Source of the DNA: Pseudomonas fragi
GTDB lineage: Bacteria > Pseudomonadota > Gammaproteobacteria > Pseudomonadales > Pseudomonadaceae
Length of the DNA: 64,000 bases
Assembly: GCF_025426255.1 (NCBI RefSeq)
Contig: NZ_CP104861.1
Location: 1-64,000, forward strand
Direction: 5' to 3'
The position numbers were made by a program, and so were the translations under genes. The notes under the pieces were generated by a model. The model worked only from the letters and a program-made list of their open reading frames with translations. It did no database searches and was not told the origin of the DNA. Within the stretch, counting starts at the first letter, position 1. Each line of letters begins with the position of its first letter. Shown piece by piece: positions 32,512-40,969 of this stretch.

Positions 32512-32744
32512 CGTCGCTGAATAATCAGCGTTCAGGCGTGCAAGCCTGATTCCTACCAATATCAACTTTTCATTTCGCTTGTTAGGCTCTGCGCCTGCAA
32601 TCAGCGTTATGGCGGTTGTGCGCGGGAGACCTTCGGGTCTGCCGGGTGGGTAGGTAACCGGTCTTGCACACCCGCGCACAGCTGCCACCCTCTTTCTGCG
32701 TGCAAGCTGATTGAAGTGGCTCCTTTTCTTTAGGAGTTTCAACC
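32512..32744 (+). ncRNA. structured leader or RNA element upstream of an 85-residue hypothetical gene
   Basis: A 16-bp stem pairs 32611-32626 with 32671-32686 (GGCGGTTGTGCGCGGG with its partner, two G-U pairs). Inside it are AGACC-TTCG-GGTCT (32627-32640, a UUCG tetraloop) and GCCGG/CCGGT (32641-32662), giving a three-way junction. Upstream, CAGGC...GCCTG forms another hairpin and CTGATT/AATCAG can close a larger one. GCGTGCAAGC-CTGATT recurs at 32537 and, with one base less, at 32699. A short CTCC/GGAG pairing could mask the ribosome binding site. The class is not recognised with confidence. Confidence 0.5.
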
Positions 32745-33002
32745 ATGACGCCTTACCTGCCTCAAACCGACAACCCTGTCGGCTCAAACGTCTTGTTAAT
32801 CGATACCCGCGCCTCTGTGGCTGACCTGCTGGCGTGTGCCGAGCAGCGTTTTCAGGCGGCCAAGAACCTGCTGCGCTGTTTGTCGCTGATGAGCGGCCAC
32901 AGCCATGACCCCCATGACATGAGCGCGGTATGTGAAGCCTCGTCGTTGCTGTTGCAGCAAGGGTGCGATGTGTTGGGGGTGCTGGCGCTGCGCGAAGGGT
33001 GA
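32745..33002 (+). CDS. hypothetical 85-residue protein with structured leader
   Basis: A short, soluble, Cys/Leu-rich protein of 85 residues, mostly helical in appearance (VADLLACAEQRFQAAKNLLRCLSL and VCEASSLLLQQGCDVLGVL). ATG 32745 has TAGGAG about 8 nt upstream. It has no signal peptide, membrane segment or catalytic motif that I recognise. Many Pseudomonas genomes carry small helical hypotheticals of this sort, but I cannot assign it to a named family. It converges on the frameshifted toxin gene, with one base between the two stops. Confidence 0.6.
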   Translation: MTPYLPQTDNPVGSNVLLIDTRASVADLLACAEQRFQAAKNLLRCLSLMSGHSHDPHDMSAVCEASSLLLQQGCDVLGVLALREG

Positions 33003-33003
33003 G

Positions 33004-33274
33004 TCAGGGATATTGCCGCCTGGCATGAAGCACGGTCAGTATTTCGATCACGATCCGTGACTCGATAAACCACCAGGTAGTTGGGATGGACAACAATTTC
33101 CCGAGTACCTGGGACTCGGCCAAACCGGTAGAGGTAGGGATGTTGAGGCAAGGCTGAGGTTGCGGCTTGAATGTTTTGGTAAAGCTCGCTGGCCGCCACA
33201 ATATTGCGATCGCCGATGTAGTCAAGAATCTCGCCGAGTTGAGCCCGCGCAAGGGGCCGCCACTCAACCAGCAT
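33004..33274 (-). pseudogene. ParE/RelE-type toxin, frameshifted near the C terminus
   Basis: The frame from ATG 33274 reads as a ParE-type toxin (MLVEWRPLARAQLGEILDYIG ... VVYRVTD) up to about residue 74. The expected end, VIEILTVLHARRQYP then stop at 33004, is in another frame. A 2-base deletion (or 1-base insertion) near 33045-33056 explains both parts. The frameshifted product would run to 140 residues with an unrelated tail and lose the conserved LHARRQYP end. The antitoxin gene overlaps by 11 bp. Either real decay or a base-calling error. Confidence 0.8.
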
Positions 33275-33455
33275 CGCGCTCTTTGCGTTTTGATTCGATC
33301 AGGGCCTGCATGTGCGCCATCACCTGATCGTGCGGGATGCCGGGTCTCGGGTCATCAAGGGCAGCCTGTACCTTGGCGCGAAACCAGTGGTCATAGCTGG
33401 CGGCCTGCTCTTCGGTTTCGAACTCGGAAACGATAGGGGAAAGGTGGGGGCTCAT
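33264..33455 (-). CDS. antitoxin partner of the ParE-type toxin
   Basis: A 63-residue protein (MSPHLSPIVSEFETEEQAASYDHWFR...) with the acidic, helical character of RelB/StbD-like antitoxins: EFETEEQAASYDHWFRAKV and the end ALIESKRKERDAG. ATG 33455 has AGGAGG 7 nt upstream, the best ribosome binding site in this area. It precedes and overlaps the toxin gene by 11 bp, as expected for an antitoxin. Intact although the toxin is frameshifted. Confidence 0.8.
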   Translation of the reverse strand: MSPHLSPIVSEFETEEQAASYDHWFRAKVQAALDDPRPGIPHDQVMAHMQALIESKRKERDAG

Positions 33456-33554
33456 GGAGACCTCCTGTGTAGATGCCTGTGAGTCTAATCTGTCCACCGC
33501 TTACTATCCTTGCAACCACGACGAAGGGCATTTCAAGTAACAATTTTCAGGCAC

Positions 33555-33588
33555 AAAAAACCCCGAAGGGCTTTCACCGTTCGGGGTT
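33555..33588 (-). terminator. terminator of the ssu operon
   Basis: AACCCCGAA (33559-33567) pairs with TTCGGGGTT (33580-33588); read on the minus strand the stem is followed by TTTTTTG. It lies 17 bp after the stop of the small molybdopterin-binding gene, closing the ssuEADCBF transcript. Confidence 0.88.
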
Positions 33589-33604
33589 GTGGATCGCCCA
33601 TGAT

Positions 33605-33820
33605 TTACAACTTGGCGATGGACACTTCGGTGGATTTTACGAAGGCGATCACTTCGCTGCCGACCACCAGCTCCAGCTCTTTTACCGAGCGGGTGGTGAT
33701 GACGGAGGTGACGATGCCCGATGCGGTTTGTACGTCGATTTCCGACAGTACGTCGCCCAGCACGATTTCCTTGATGTGGCCTTTGAACTGGTTGCGAACG
33801 TTGATGGCTTTAATGGTCAT
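33605..33820 (-). CDS. ssuF: small TOBE/Mop-domain protein (SsuF type)
   Basis: A 71-residue single Mop/TOBE domain, homologous to molybdopterin-binding proteins (MTIKAINVRNQFKG ... SVKELELVVGSEVIAFVKSTEVSI). In Pseudomonas it is the last gene of ssu operons and is needed for sulfonate use by a mechanism not understood. It lies 34 bp after ssuB on the same strand and is followed by the operon terminator. Confidence 0.88.
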   Translation of the reverse strand: MTIKAINVRNQFKGHIKEIVLGDVLSEIDVQTASGIVTSVITTRSVKELELVVGSEVIAFVKSTEVSIAKL

Positions 33821-33854
33821 GGTGTCGATTCCTGTCTTGGGATAGAAAGTAGGT

Positions 33855-34661
33855 TTATTGCGCCCAGCGCAGTTGCGTGGGCAGCGGTGCTACGGGTTCC
33901 GGCTCCGGTGGCGAGCCAGGCAATGCAAGTACACGGTTCAGTACTTCGGTTTCCAGTGCCGCCAGGCGGTGCGAGCCGCGTGCCCGTGGGCGTTGCAGGT
34001 CGACCGTGAGGTCCAGCCCCACCTGGCCTTCTTCAATCAGAATCACTCGGTCGGCTATCGCGACGGCTTCGCTGACGTCGTGGGTCACCAACAACACCGT
34101 GAAGCCATGCTGGCGCCACAGGCGTTCGATCAGTTGCTGCATCTCGATACGGGTCAGGGCATCCAGTGCGCCCAGCGGCTCGTCCAGCAGCAGCAAACGG
34201 GGTTGATGGATCAGGGCGCGGGCCAGGGCCACACGCTGCTTCTGCCCACCCGAGAGTGCTGCAGGCCATTCATTGGCGCGTTCGGCCAGGCCGACTTCTT
34301 CCAGTGCTTTAAGCGCTTTGGGGCGCCAGTCGCCTTTAAGACCGAGGCCCACGTTGTCGATGACTTTTTTCCAGGGCAGCAGGCGCGCTTCCTGAAACAT
34401 CAGCCGGGTATCTTCGCGAGCCGCTTGCAGCGGCGCGCTACCGGCCAGTAATTGGCCTGCGGTGGGTTGATCGAGCCCGGCCAGCAGGCGCATCAGGGTG
34501 CTTTTACCGCAACCGCTGCGGCCCACGATGGCGACGAATTGCCCCGCCGGAATGTGCAGGTTGATGTCACGCAGGACCAGGCGCTCGCCGAAGGCTTTTT
34601 GCAGACCGTTGATGGCCAGCGGTATGCCCTGGCGCAAACGTGGGGGTTGTTGAGCTGTCAT
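33855..34661 (-). CDS. ssuB: aliphatic sulfonate ABC transporter ATPase
   Basis: Cytoplasmic ATPase of the sulfonate importer SsuABC. The 268-residue protein has Walker [10 protein letters not shown] near 48, signature [15 protein letters not shown] near 139 and Walker [13 protein letters not shown]. The ATG overlaps ssuC by 4 bp. The order A-D-C-B-F on the minus strand is that of Pseudomonas ssu operons. Confidence 0.94.
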   Translation of the reverse strand: MTAQQPPRLRQGIPLAINGLQKAFGERLVLRDINLHIPAGQFVAIVGRSGCGKSTLMRLLAGLDQPTAGQLLAGSAPLQAAREDTRLMFQEARLLPWKKVIDNVGLGLKGDWRPKALKALEEVGLAERANEWPAALSGGQKQRVALARALIHQPRLLLLDEPLGALDALTRIEMQQLIERLWRQHGFTVLLVTHDVSEAVAIADRVILIEEGQVGLDLTVDLQRPRARGSHRLAALETEVLNRVLALPGSPPEPEPVAPLPTQLRWAQ

Positions 34662-35464
34662 GCTGCACCGCCTTTAACCACTTGATACGCCGGGTGCCAG
34701 CGCAACCAGATGCGCTCCAAACCCCGGGCCGCGGTGTCGGCCAATTTGCCGAGCACTGCGTACAAAACAATCGCCAGCACGACCACGTCGGTTTGCAAAA
34801 ACTCCCGGGCGTTCATCGCCAGGTAGCCAATGCCGGAGCTGGCGGAGATGGTTTCGGCCACGATCAACGTCAGCCACATAAAGCCCAGGGCAAAACGCAC
34901 GCCCACCAGAATCGAAGGCAACGCGCCCGGCAAGATCACCTGCCAGAACAGACTGAAGCCGGACAGGCCATAGTTGCGCGCCATTTCTACCAGCGCCGGG
35001 TCAACGTTGCGGATGCCGTGGTAAGTGTTGAGGTAGATCGGGAATAAAGTCCCCAGCGCCACCAGAAAAATCTTTGCCGACTCATCGATGCCGAACCACA
35101 GGATGACCAGCGGAATCAGCGCCAGGTGCGGGATGTTGCGGATCATTTGCACCGAGCTGTCGAGCAGGCGTTCGCCCCATTTCGACAGGCCGGTGATAAA
35201 GCCCAGCACCAGGCCAATGCTGGCGCCGATAGCAAAGCCCAACCCGGCGCGCCAGCCACTGATGGCCAGGTGTTTCCAGATTTCGCCACTGCGTACCAGC
35301 TCGACTCCGGCTGCGATCACGGCGCTGGGCGCGGGCAGGATGCGTGTCGACAACCAGCCCGCCGACACGGACAGCTGCCACACCGCCAGCAACAACACAG
35401 GCAAGGCCCAGGGCGCCAGGGTGTGACCGATTTTATTGAGGCCCAAGGCCTTGCCTGAACTCAT
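34658..35464 (-). CDS. ssuC: aliphatic sulfonate ABC transporter permease
   Basis: Inner-membrane permease of the sulfonate importer, 268 residues, about six membrane segments, with the ABC coupling loop [26 protein letters not shown] in character near 175. ATG 35464 ([14 protein letters not shown]) is the family start; an upstream frame extension overlaps ssuD. It lies 7 bp after the ssuD stop and overlaps ssuB by 4 bp. Confidence 0.94.
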   Translation of the reverse strand: MSSGKALGLNKIGHTLAPWALPVLLLAVWQLSVSAGWLSTRILPAPSAVIAAGVELVRSGEIWKHLAISGWRAGLGFAIGASIGLVLGFITGLSKWGERLLDSSVQMIRNIPHLALIPLVILWFGIDESAKIFLVALGTLFPIYLNTYHGIRNVDPALVEMARNYGLSGFSLFWQVILPGALPSILVGVRFALGFMWLTLIVAETISASSGIGYLAMNAREFLQTDVVVLAIVLYAVLGKLADTAARGLERIWLRWHPAYQVVKGGAA

Positions 35465-35471
35465 GGCGACC

Positions 35472-36620
35472 TCAGCTCTGCGACGCAGCTTTAGGGAGAA
35501 TGTCACTGGCGACCATTTCGCCAAACGGGCTCACGTATCCAGCCCCTTTTGGCAGTTCCGGGCGCTCGATATCCAGATGCGGGAACAGCAGCTCAGCCAC
35601 CCGGTACGACTCTTCCAGGTGAGGATAGCCCGAGAAAATAAATGTATCGATGCCCAGGTCGGCGTATTCCTGAACCCGTGCTGCCACGGTTGGGCCGTCA
35701 CCGACCAGTGCTGTACCCGCGCCGCCGCGCACCAGGCCCACGCCCGCCCAGAGGTTGGGGCTGACTTCGAGGTTGTCGCGGCTACCGCCGTGCAGCGCGG
35801 CCATGCGTTGTTGGCCTACCGAGTCAAAGCGCGACAGAGAGGCTTGAGCGCGGGCGATGGTGTCTTCGTCCAGATGCGAGATCAGTTTGTCGGCGGCTTT
35901 CCATGCCTCTTCGTTGGTTTCACGCACGATCACGTGCAAGCGAATGCCGAAGCGCACAGTGCGGCCCAGCTTGGCGGCCTTGGCCCGTACCTGTTCGATT
36001 TTTTCGGCAACGGCGGCCGGTGGCTCGCCCCAGGTCAACACCATTTCAACTTGTTCGGCAGCCAGGTCCTGCGCCGCTTCCGAGGAGCCGCCGAAGTACA
36101 GCGGCGGACGCGGTTGCTGGATCGGCGGGTAGAGCAATTTTGCGCCTTTGACGGTGATGTGCTTGCCGTCGTAGTCCACGGTTTCGCCTTCGAGCACCCG
36201 GCGCCAGATGCGGGTGAATTCCACCGAAGCTTCATAACGCTCTTCGTGACTGAGGAACAAGCCATCACCGGCCAGCTCTTCCGGATCGCCACCGGTCACC
36301 AGGTTGAACAGCGCGCGGCCACCGGACAGGCGGTCCAGGGTTGCGGCCTGACGCGCCGCAACAGTTGGCGAAACAATGCCTGGGCGCAGGGCCACCAGAA
36401 ATTTCAGACGCTGGGTCACGGGGATCAACGCTGCCGCCACCAGCCACGAGTCTTCGCATGAACGTCCGGTCGGGATCAGCACCCCGCCAAAGCCCAGACG
36501 GTCAGCCGCTTGTGCTACTTGTTGCAGGTAGCCGTAATCAACAGCGCGGGCGCCTTCGGAGGTGCCAAGGTAATGGCCATCACCGTGGGTAGGCAGGAAC
36601 CAGAAAATATTGAGGCTCAT
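35472..36620 (-). CDS. ssuD: FMNH2-dependent alkanesulfonate monooxygenase
   Basis: Cleaves C-S bonds of alkanesulfonates with FMNH2 and O2, releasing sulfite and aldehyde. The 382-residue luciferase-like (TIM-barrel) enzyme begins [20 protein letters not shown] and contains CEDSWLVAA (active-site Cys region), VTGGDPEEL and [12 protein letters not shown] 36620 is supported by GGAG upstream. Its reduced flavin is supplied by SsuE, the first gene of the operon. Confidence 0.96.
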   Translation of the reverse strand: MSLNIFWFLPTHGDGHYLGTSEGARAVDYGYLQQVAQAADRLGFGGVLIPTGRSCEDSWLVAAALIPVTQRLKFLVALRPGIVSPTVAARQAATLDRLSGGRALFNLVTGGDPEELAGDGLFLSHEERYEASVEFTRIWRRVLEGETVDYDGKHITVKGAKLLYPPIQQPRPPLYFGGSSEAAQDLAAEQVEMVLTWGEPPAAVAEKIEQVRAKAAKLGRTVRFGIRLHVIVRETNEEAWKAADKLISHLDEDTIARAQASLSRFDSVGQQRMAALHGGSRDNLEVSPNLWAGVGLVRGGAGTALVGDGPTVAARVQEYADLGIDTFIFSGYPHLEESYRVAELLFPHLDIERPELPKGAGYVSPFGEMVASDILPKAASQS

Positions 36621-36653
36621 GGAGTGGTCTCCTAAATGTGGGGGCAGCAAGCG

Positions 36654-37619
36654 TTAGTTGGCTTTGGCCACAGCGGCCGGTGGCGTCCAGATCACGTCTT
36701 TGATCACCAATGGCTTGGGGATCAACTTGAGCTGGTGGAAGGTGTCAGCGATTTTTTGCTGTGCGTTGACCACTTCCGGGGTCAGGAACTGCGCGCCGTA
36801 GCCCTGGCGCTTGACCGCTGTAAAGGTAATTTCAGGAGACAGGCCCAGCAGCGGTGCAACTTGTTGCGTCACCTCTTCAGGGTGAGCTTTGGCCCATTCG
36901 CCAATATTGCGCACTTCATCGACCAGGGTTTCGATCACCTTGGGATGCTGTTCGGCGTAAGGCTTGGTGGCCAGGTAGAACTGGTGGTTGTCAGCGATAC
37001 CAGTGGCGTCACGCAGGGTGCGCGCTTGCAGCTGTTGTTCGGCGGCGGCCTGGTACGGGTCCCAGATCACCCAAGCGTCGACACTGCCGCGCTCGAAAGC
37101 GGCGCGGGCGTCGGCAGGCGGCAGGAATACAGTCTGGATGTCGGTGTATTTAAGGCCAGCGTCTTCAAGGGCGCGCACCAGCAGGTAGTGAACGTTGGAG
37201 CCTTTGTTGAGGACGACTTTTTTGCCTTTGAGGTCTTGCACCGATTTGATCGGTGAATCCTTGGGCACCAGGATCGCTTCGCTGGTAGGCGCTGGTGGCT
37301 CGAAGGCGACGTAGAGCAGATCGGCGCCAGCAGCTTGGGCGAAGACGGGCGGGGTTTCGCCGGTCACGCCGAAGTCGATAGAGCCCACGTTCAGGCCTTC
37401 AAGCAGTTGCGGGCCGCCGGGGAATTCGGTCCATTGCACGTCGACGCCCTGCTCTGCCAGGCGCTTTTCCAGCGTGCCTTTGGCCTTGAGCAGCATCAGC
37501 GTGCCGTACTTCTGGTAACCGATGCGCAGGGCATCGGCTTGAGCTTGGGTAACCGCGCCAAAGGACACAGCCGCAGCAAACAGTGCGACCAGACCACGAC
37601 GCAAAATGACAGGGCGCAT
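36654..37619 (-). CDS. ssuA: aliphatic sulfonate-binding periplasmic protein
   Basis: Periplasmic binding protein of the SsuABC importer, 321 residues. It has a Sec signal peptide of about 28 residues (MRPVILRRGLVALFAAAVSFGAVTQAQA-type, cleavage after AQA) and the SsuA fold with FPGGPQLLEGLNVGSIDFG near 60 and LNKGSNVHYLL. ATG 37619 has GGAG 6 nt upstream. It follows ssuE after 104 bp and precedes ssuD by 33 bp. Confidence 0.95.
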   Translation of the reverse strand: MRPVILRRGLVALFAAAVSFGAVTQAQADALRIGYQKYGTLMLLKAKGTLEKRLAEQGVDVQWTEFPGGPQLLEGLNVGSIDFGVTGETPPVFAQAAGADLLYVAFEPPAPTSEAILVPKDSPIKSVQDLKGKKVVLNKGSNVHYLLVRALEDAGLKYTDIQTVFLPPADARAAFERGSVDAWVIWDPYQAAAEQQLQARTLRDATGIADNHQFYLATKPYAEQHPKVIETLVDEVRNIGEWAKAHPEEVTQQVAPLLGLSPEITFTAVKRQGYGAQFLTPEVVNAQQKIADTFHQLKLIPKPLVIKDVIWTPPAAVAKAN

Positions 37620-37723
37620 GGCGCTCTCCTTTTGTTGTTCGAGATTCGGGTAGCACCTGCCGAGCCGTTAGCGGATCAGTAAGGTGGTGGAGCTTTTTTC
37701 TGTGGGAGGGAAATTATGTTGTT

Positions 37724-38317
37724 TCAGATACTCCAACGAGCCGTGACCAGGCGCTCGTTGAGGATGTTTGGGTCCAGTGGCTTGGGGCGTCGTGCCAGGG
37801 CGCTGTAGAACTGCTCAAGCGACTCGTTCATACGCTGTTCCAGTACCGGCACCAGCTGCGCTTGTGCGCTGCCTTCGCCGTAAGCAATCTGGCTGTCTTC
37901 GGCAAAAATGCCGTGCAGCATTTCCTGGGCCTTGAGCGCCGACAGTACCGGCTTGAGGGCGTAGTCCACGGCCAGCATGTGGGCGATGCTGCCACCGGTG
38001 GCGATGGGCAATACGACTTTGTGGCTCAGGGCGCGTTCGGGCAGCAAGTCGAGCACGGTTTTCAGTGCGCCGCTGAACGAGGCCTTGTACACCGGGGTGG
38101 CGATCACCAGGCCGTCGGCGTTTTCAATCTGTTGCAGCAGGTCGATAATTTTTGGACTGTCGAAACGTGCGTGCAGCAAGTCTTCGGCCGGAAAGTCACG
38201 TACCTGATAACTCACTACTTCGACGCCTTGCTGGTTGAGCCAGCGTTTGGCGTGATCCAGCAACACTCCCGAGCGGGAACGTTGGCTTGGACTTCCTCCG
38301 AGTGTCACAACCAGCAT
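37724..38317 (-). CDS. ssuE: NAD(P)H-dependent FMN reductase
   Basis: Flavodoxin-fold reductase giving FMNH2 to SsuD. The 197-residue protein has [20 protein letters not shown] near the start (phosphate loop) and [24 protein letters not shown], typical of SsuE/MsuE. It is the first gene of the operon ssuEADCBF. The region upstream is very AT-rich and contains an 18-bp palindrome, listed separately, consistent with CysB-type or other sulfur control. Confidence 0.93.
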   Translation of the reverse strand: MLVVTLGGSPSQRSRSGVLLDHAKRWLNQQGVEVVSYQVRDFPAEDLLHARFDSPKIIDLLQQIENADGLVIATPVYKASFSGALKTVLDLLPERALSHKVVLPIATGGSIAHMLAVDYALKPVLSALKAQEMLHGIFAEDSQIAYGEGSAQAQLVPVLEQRMNESLEQFYSALARRPKPLDPNILNERLVTARWSI

Positions 38318-38468
38318 CTAGACGTTTCCTTGAATGAATATGTGCAATTCGCTGTCAGCGTTTTCGCTTGAGTGAATAGACCTTAACAGGTGATTTATAT
38401 ATCTATAAATCATATTTATTCATTTGTTTATTCTTAAAATGCATATGCATTTTTGTTGAATAAAAGGC
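38318..38468. promoter_or_regulatory. AT-rich promoter region of ssuE with 18-bp palindrome
   Basis: About 150 bp of AT-rich sequence holds the perfect palindrome AAAATGCATATGCATTTT (38436-38453) and the element AAATCATATTTATTC (38407-38421). The reverse complement of the latter, GAATAAATATGATTT, nearly matches GAATAAATATCGATTT upstream of lsfA (39394-39409). A shared sulfur-starvation regulator is inferred; no protein is assigned. Confidence 0.45.
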
Positions 38469-38492
38469 AAAAAAAAGGCCATCGAAATGGCC
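38469..38492 (-). terminator. terminator for lsfA transcript
   Basis: GGCCAT-CGAA-ATGGCC (38477-38492) preceded by eight A's; on the minus strand the stem is followed by a T run. It lies beyond the long inverted repeat after lsfA, so the lsfA mRNA probably includes that repeat in its 3' end. Confidence 0.8.
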
Positions 38493-38521
38493 AGAAACCC
38501 TGTTGAAGACACGCAACTCAT

Positions 38522-38666
38522 GTAGCAGCTGCCGAAGGAACGAGGCTGCGTCCGGCGGCGTAGCCGTCGTAAAACCTGAGAACCCGGTCTTTCAGTTAAA
38601 CCGCAGGCTCAGGTTTTACGAGCGCTACGCACTCGAACGCAGCCTCGTTCCTTCGGCAGCTGCTAC
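38522..38666. repeat. GTAGCAGCTG-type long inverted repeat
   Basis: Outer arms GTAGCAGCTGCCGAAGGAACGAGGCTGCGT and complement are nearly perfect over about 30 bp, with a CGGCGGCGTAGCCGTCG inner dyad. Same family as the elements at 31448, 45024 and 61023. Located between lsfA and its terminator. Confidence 0.82.
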
Positions 38667-38679
38667 AGGGGATCAGTCG

Positions 38680-39318
38680 CTATTTGTTCGGCTGTGGCGT
38701 CAGGCGCAGGTAGGGCTTCACGGCGCGGTAGCCTTTGGGGAAGCGTTTGTTGATTTCGTCTTCATCCTTGAGCGATGGCACGATCACTACTTCGTCACCG
38801 TCCTGCCAGTTGGCCGGGGTGGCGACTTTGTAGTTGTCGGTCAGTTGCAGCGAGTCGATCACTCGCAGGATTTCGTTGAAATTGCGCCCGGTACTGGCCG
38901 GGTAGGTGATGGTCAGGCGGATTTTTTTGTTCGGATCAATCACGAACAGCGAGCGCACGGTGAGGGTGTCGCTGGCATTGGGGTGGATCAGGTCGTAGAG
39001 GTCAGACACCTTGCGATCGGCATCAGCCAGGATCGGGAAGTTGACCACCGTGTTCTGGGTTTCGTTGATGTCCTCGATCCACTTGTGGTGCGAGTCCACC
39101 GGGTCAACGGACAGTGCAATGGCTTTTACGCCGCGCTTGGCGAACTCGTCCTTGAGCTTGGCGGTAAAGCCCAGCTCGGTGGTGCACACCGGGGTGAAGT
39201 CCGCCGGGTGCGAGAACAGCACTCCCCAGCTGTCGCCCAGCCACTCATGGAAGTGGATCTTGCCAGCGCTGGAATCCTGTTCGAAATCGGGGGCGATATC
39301 GCCGAGTCTGAGGCTCAT
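38680..39318 (-). CDS. lsfA: 1-Cys peroxiredoxin LsfA
   Basis: Thiol peroxidase of the 1-Cys (Prx6-like) class; in Pseudomonas it is known as a sulfate-starvation-induced protein. The 212-residue protein has the peroxidatic Cys45 in HPADFTPVCTTELG and no resolving Cys in the C-terminal domain. Its position between ssu and tau operons fits a sulfur-starvation role. A GAATAAATATCGATTT element lies 76 bp upstream of the start (39394-39409). Confidence 0.93.
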   Translation of the reverse strand: MSLRLGDIAPDFEQDSSAGKIHFHEWLGDSWGVLFSHPADFTPVCTTELGFTAKLKDEFAKRGVKAIALSVDPVDSHHKWIEDINETQNTVVNFPILADADRKVSDLYDLIHPNASDTLTVRSLFVIDPNKKIRLTITYPASTGRNFNEILRVIDSLQLTDNYKVATPANWQDGDEVVIVPSLKDEDEINKRFPKGYRAVKPYLRLTPQPNK

Positions 39319-39559
39319 GGTGCAGCTCCTTTTTTATAGGGAATGGCAGGGCGTGTGGGAGCTACTCTGCCTGCGCCACGACTTAATTAAAAAGAATAAA
39401 TATCGATTTGGTTAGAGCTTAAAGGAATATTAAAAACTGTTTCATTGGACGCAGACAAGCCTTGGGGCCACTCTGGATTCAGGTTTAGGCAAGGGGAGTG
39501 GCAGGGAGCTACGACTATTAATGTGTTGCGAATTGATCGTTCAGGTCTTCGGTAAACAC

Positions 39560-39590
39560 CCTGCCCGGCATTGCGCCGGGCAGGATTTTT
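39560..39590 (+). repeat. GC hairpin after the OprD-family porin gene
   Basis: CCTGCCCGGC-ATTGC-GCCGGGCAGG (39560-39584) followed by ATTTTTC on the plus strand. It sits 24 bp from the porin stop, but the T run faces the other way, and no plus-strand gene ends here. It may still stop or protect porin transcripts. Confidence 0.6.
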
Positions 39591-39613
39591 CTTACCTTTG
39601 TACTACACCAAGC

Positions 39614-40969
39614 TTATAGCAACGGGATCGAGTAGCTGACGATCAGACGGTTTTCGTCCTGATCGCGCTGGCTCGCAATATCGTTGCGCCACATGGCGTT
39701 TTTCCACATGAAGCCGAGGTTTTTCAGCGTGCCTTCCTGAACAACGTAAGCCACGGTGATATCGCGTTCCCACTCGGAAGCGCCGTTGCTGGTTTGTACA
39801 TTTTTGTTGCTGTAGGTATCGATGTTATCGCCACGCAGGTAAACCGCGCCCGCCGTCAGGCCAGGTACGCCCACTTTGGCGAAGTCATACGAGTAACGTG
39901 CCTGCCAGGTACGCTCGCCAGCACGGGCGAACTTCGAGATCTGCATGTCGGTAGGGATGTAAGCCGATGCGCCGTCGCCCTGGTTCAGGAACGGGAAGTC
40001 GCTGCTGCCGTTGCTGACCTGATAGCCGCCACCAAAGGTATGACCTTCAACGGTGTACAGGAACAGGCCGCTGATCAGGTTGTTGTCGACCTTGCCTTTG
40101 CCGCTACCCGCTGAGCTGTTGGCGTAATCACCGGTGGTGTAATACGCAGAATCGTGGCCGTTCTTGCCATCGTCGGTGCTGTTGAAGTAACGCAGGTCAG
40201 ATTTCAACACGCCAGGACCGATGGACCAGTTGTGAACCAGGCCCAGGAAGTGTTGCTTGTAGAAATCTTCCAGGTTGCCGTAGTAGTACTGCAGCAACAG
40301 GTCTTTGTTGAGCTTGTAGTCCACGCCGCCGTAGTAGAACTTGTTAACAAACTCGCCTGTTATGGAGTTGTTAGCACCGCCAATCGACAGGCCTTCGTTG
40401 TTGCTGGAGTTACGACCCTTGGCGTGTTCGATCTGACCGCCGGTGAAGGTCAGGTCCTTGAACTCGCTGGAGGTGATCTGGCCACCCTGGAAGGTCTGCG
40501 GCAGCATACGACCGTCGTTGCTTACGATAACCGGCAGTTTTGGCTGCAGGGTACCGATGCGCAGTTCGGTCTGGGAAATCTTGGCTTTGGCGGTCAGGCC
40601 CAGGCTGGAGAAATCGTCTACAGCGTGGTTGCCGTCGCTTGGGAATACCGAGCCGCCATAGTTTGCGCCGGTAGGGTTGCCGTGTTTGGCAGTGCTGGAA
40701 TCAAGCTTGACGCCCAGCAGGCCAATGGCGTCCAGACCAAAACCGACTGTGCCCTGGGTGAAACCCGAGGCAAAGTCCACCTGGAAGCCTTGGCCCCATT
40801 CGGCGGTGTAGTTGGAGTTTTTCGGCGCACCCGAATCACGGTTATCGTTGTTGATGTAGAAGTTACGCAGTTTCAGCGTGGCCTTGCTGTCTTCGATGAA
40901 GCCAGCAGCGCTTGCTTGTTGTGCCAACAACCCTACGGCCACAGCGATGGCCAAGGTGGACTTGTTCAT
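39614..40969 (-). CDS. OprD-family outer-membrane porin
   Basis: A 451-residue substrate-specific porin of the OprD family (18-stranded barrel). It has a Sec signal peptide (MNKSTLAIAVAVGLLAQQASA, cleavage about 22) followed by AGFIEDSKATLKLRNFYIN, the family's usual first strand, and ends with an outer-membrane-type strand (RLIVSYSIPLL). The substrate is not clear. Its position between lsfA and tauABCD suggests uptake of organosulfur compounds, an inference from context only. Confidence 0.9.
   Translation of the reverse strand: MNKSTLAIAVAVGLLAQQASAAGFIEDSKATLKLRNFYINNDNRDSGAPKNSNYTAEWGQGFQVDFASGFTQGTVGFGLDAIGLLGVKLDSSTAKHGNPTGANYGGSVFPSDGNHAVDDFSSLGLTAKAKISQTELRIGTLQPKLPVIVSNDGRMLPQTFQGGQITSSEFKDLTFTGGQIEHAKGRNSSNNEGLSIGGANNSITGEFVNKFYYGGVDYKLNKDLLLQYYYGNLEDFYKQHFLGLVHNWSIGPGVLKSDLRYFNSTDDGKNGHDSAYYTTGDYANSSAGSGKGKVDNNLISGLFLYTVEGHTFGGGYQVSNGSSDFPFLNQGDGASAYIPTDMQISKFARAGERTWQARYSYDFAKVGVPGLTAGAVYLRGDNIDTYSNKNVQTSNGASEWERDITVAYVVQEGTLKNLGFMWKNAMWRNDIASQRDQDENRLIVSYSIPLL

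Noticed and set aside
38503..39339. Plus-strand open frame of 278 codons across a repeat and lsfA antisense
   Set aside because: Runs through the inverted repeat and is opposite a certain peroxiredoxin gene.
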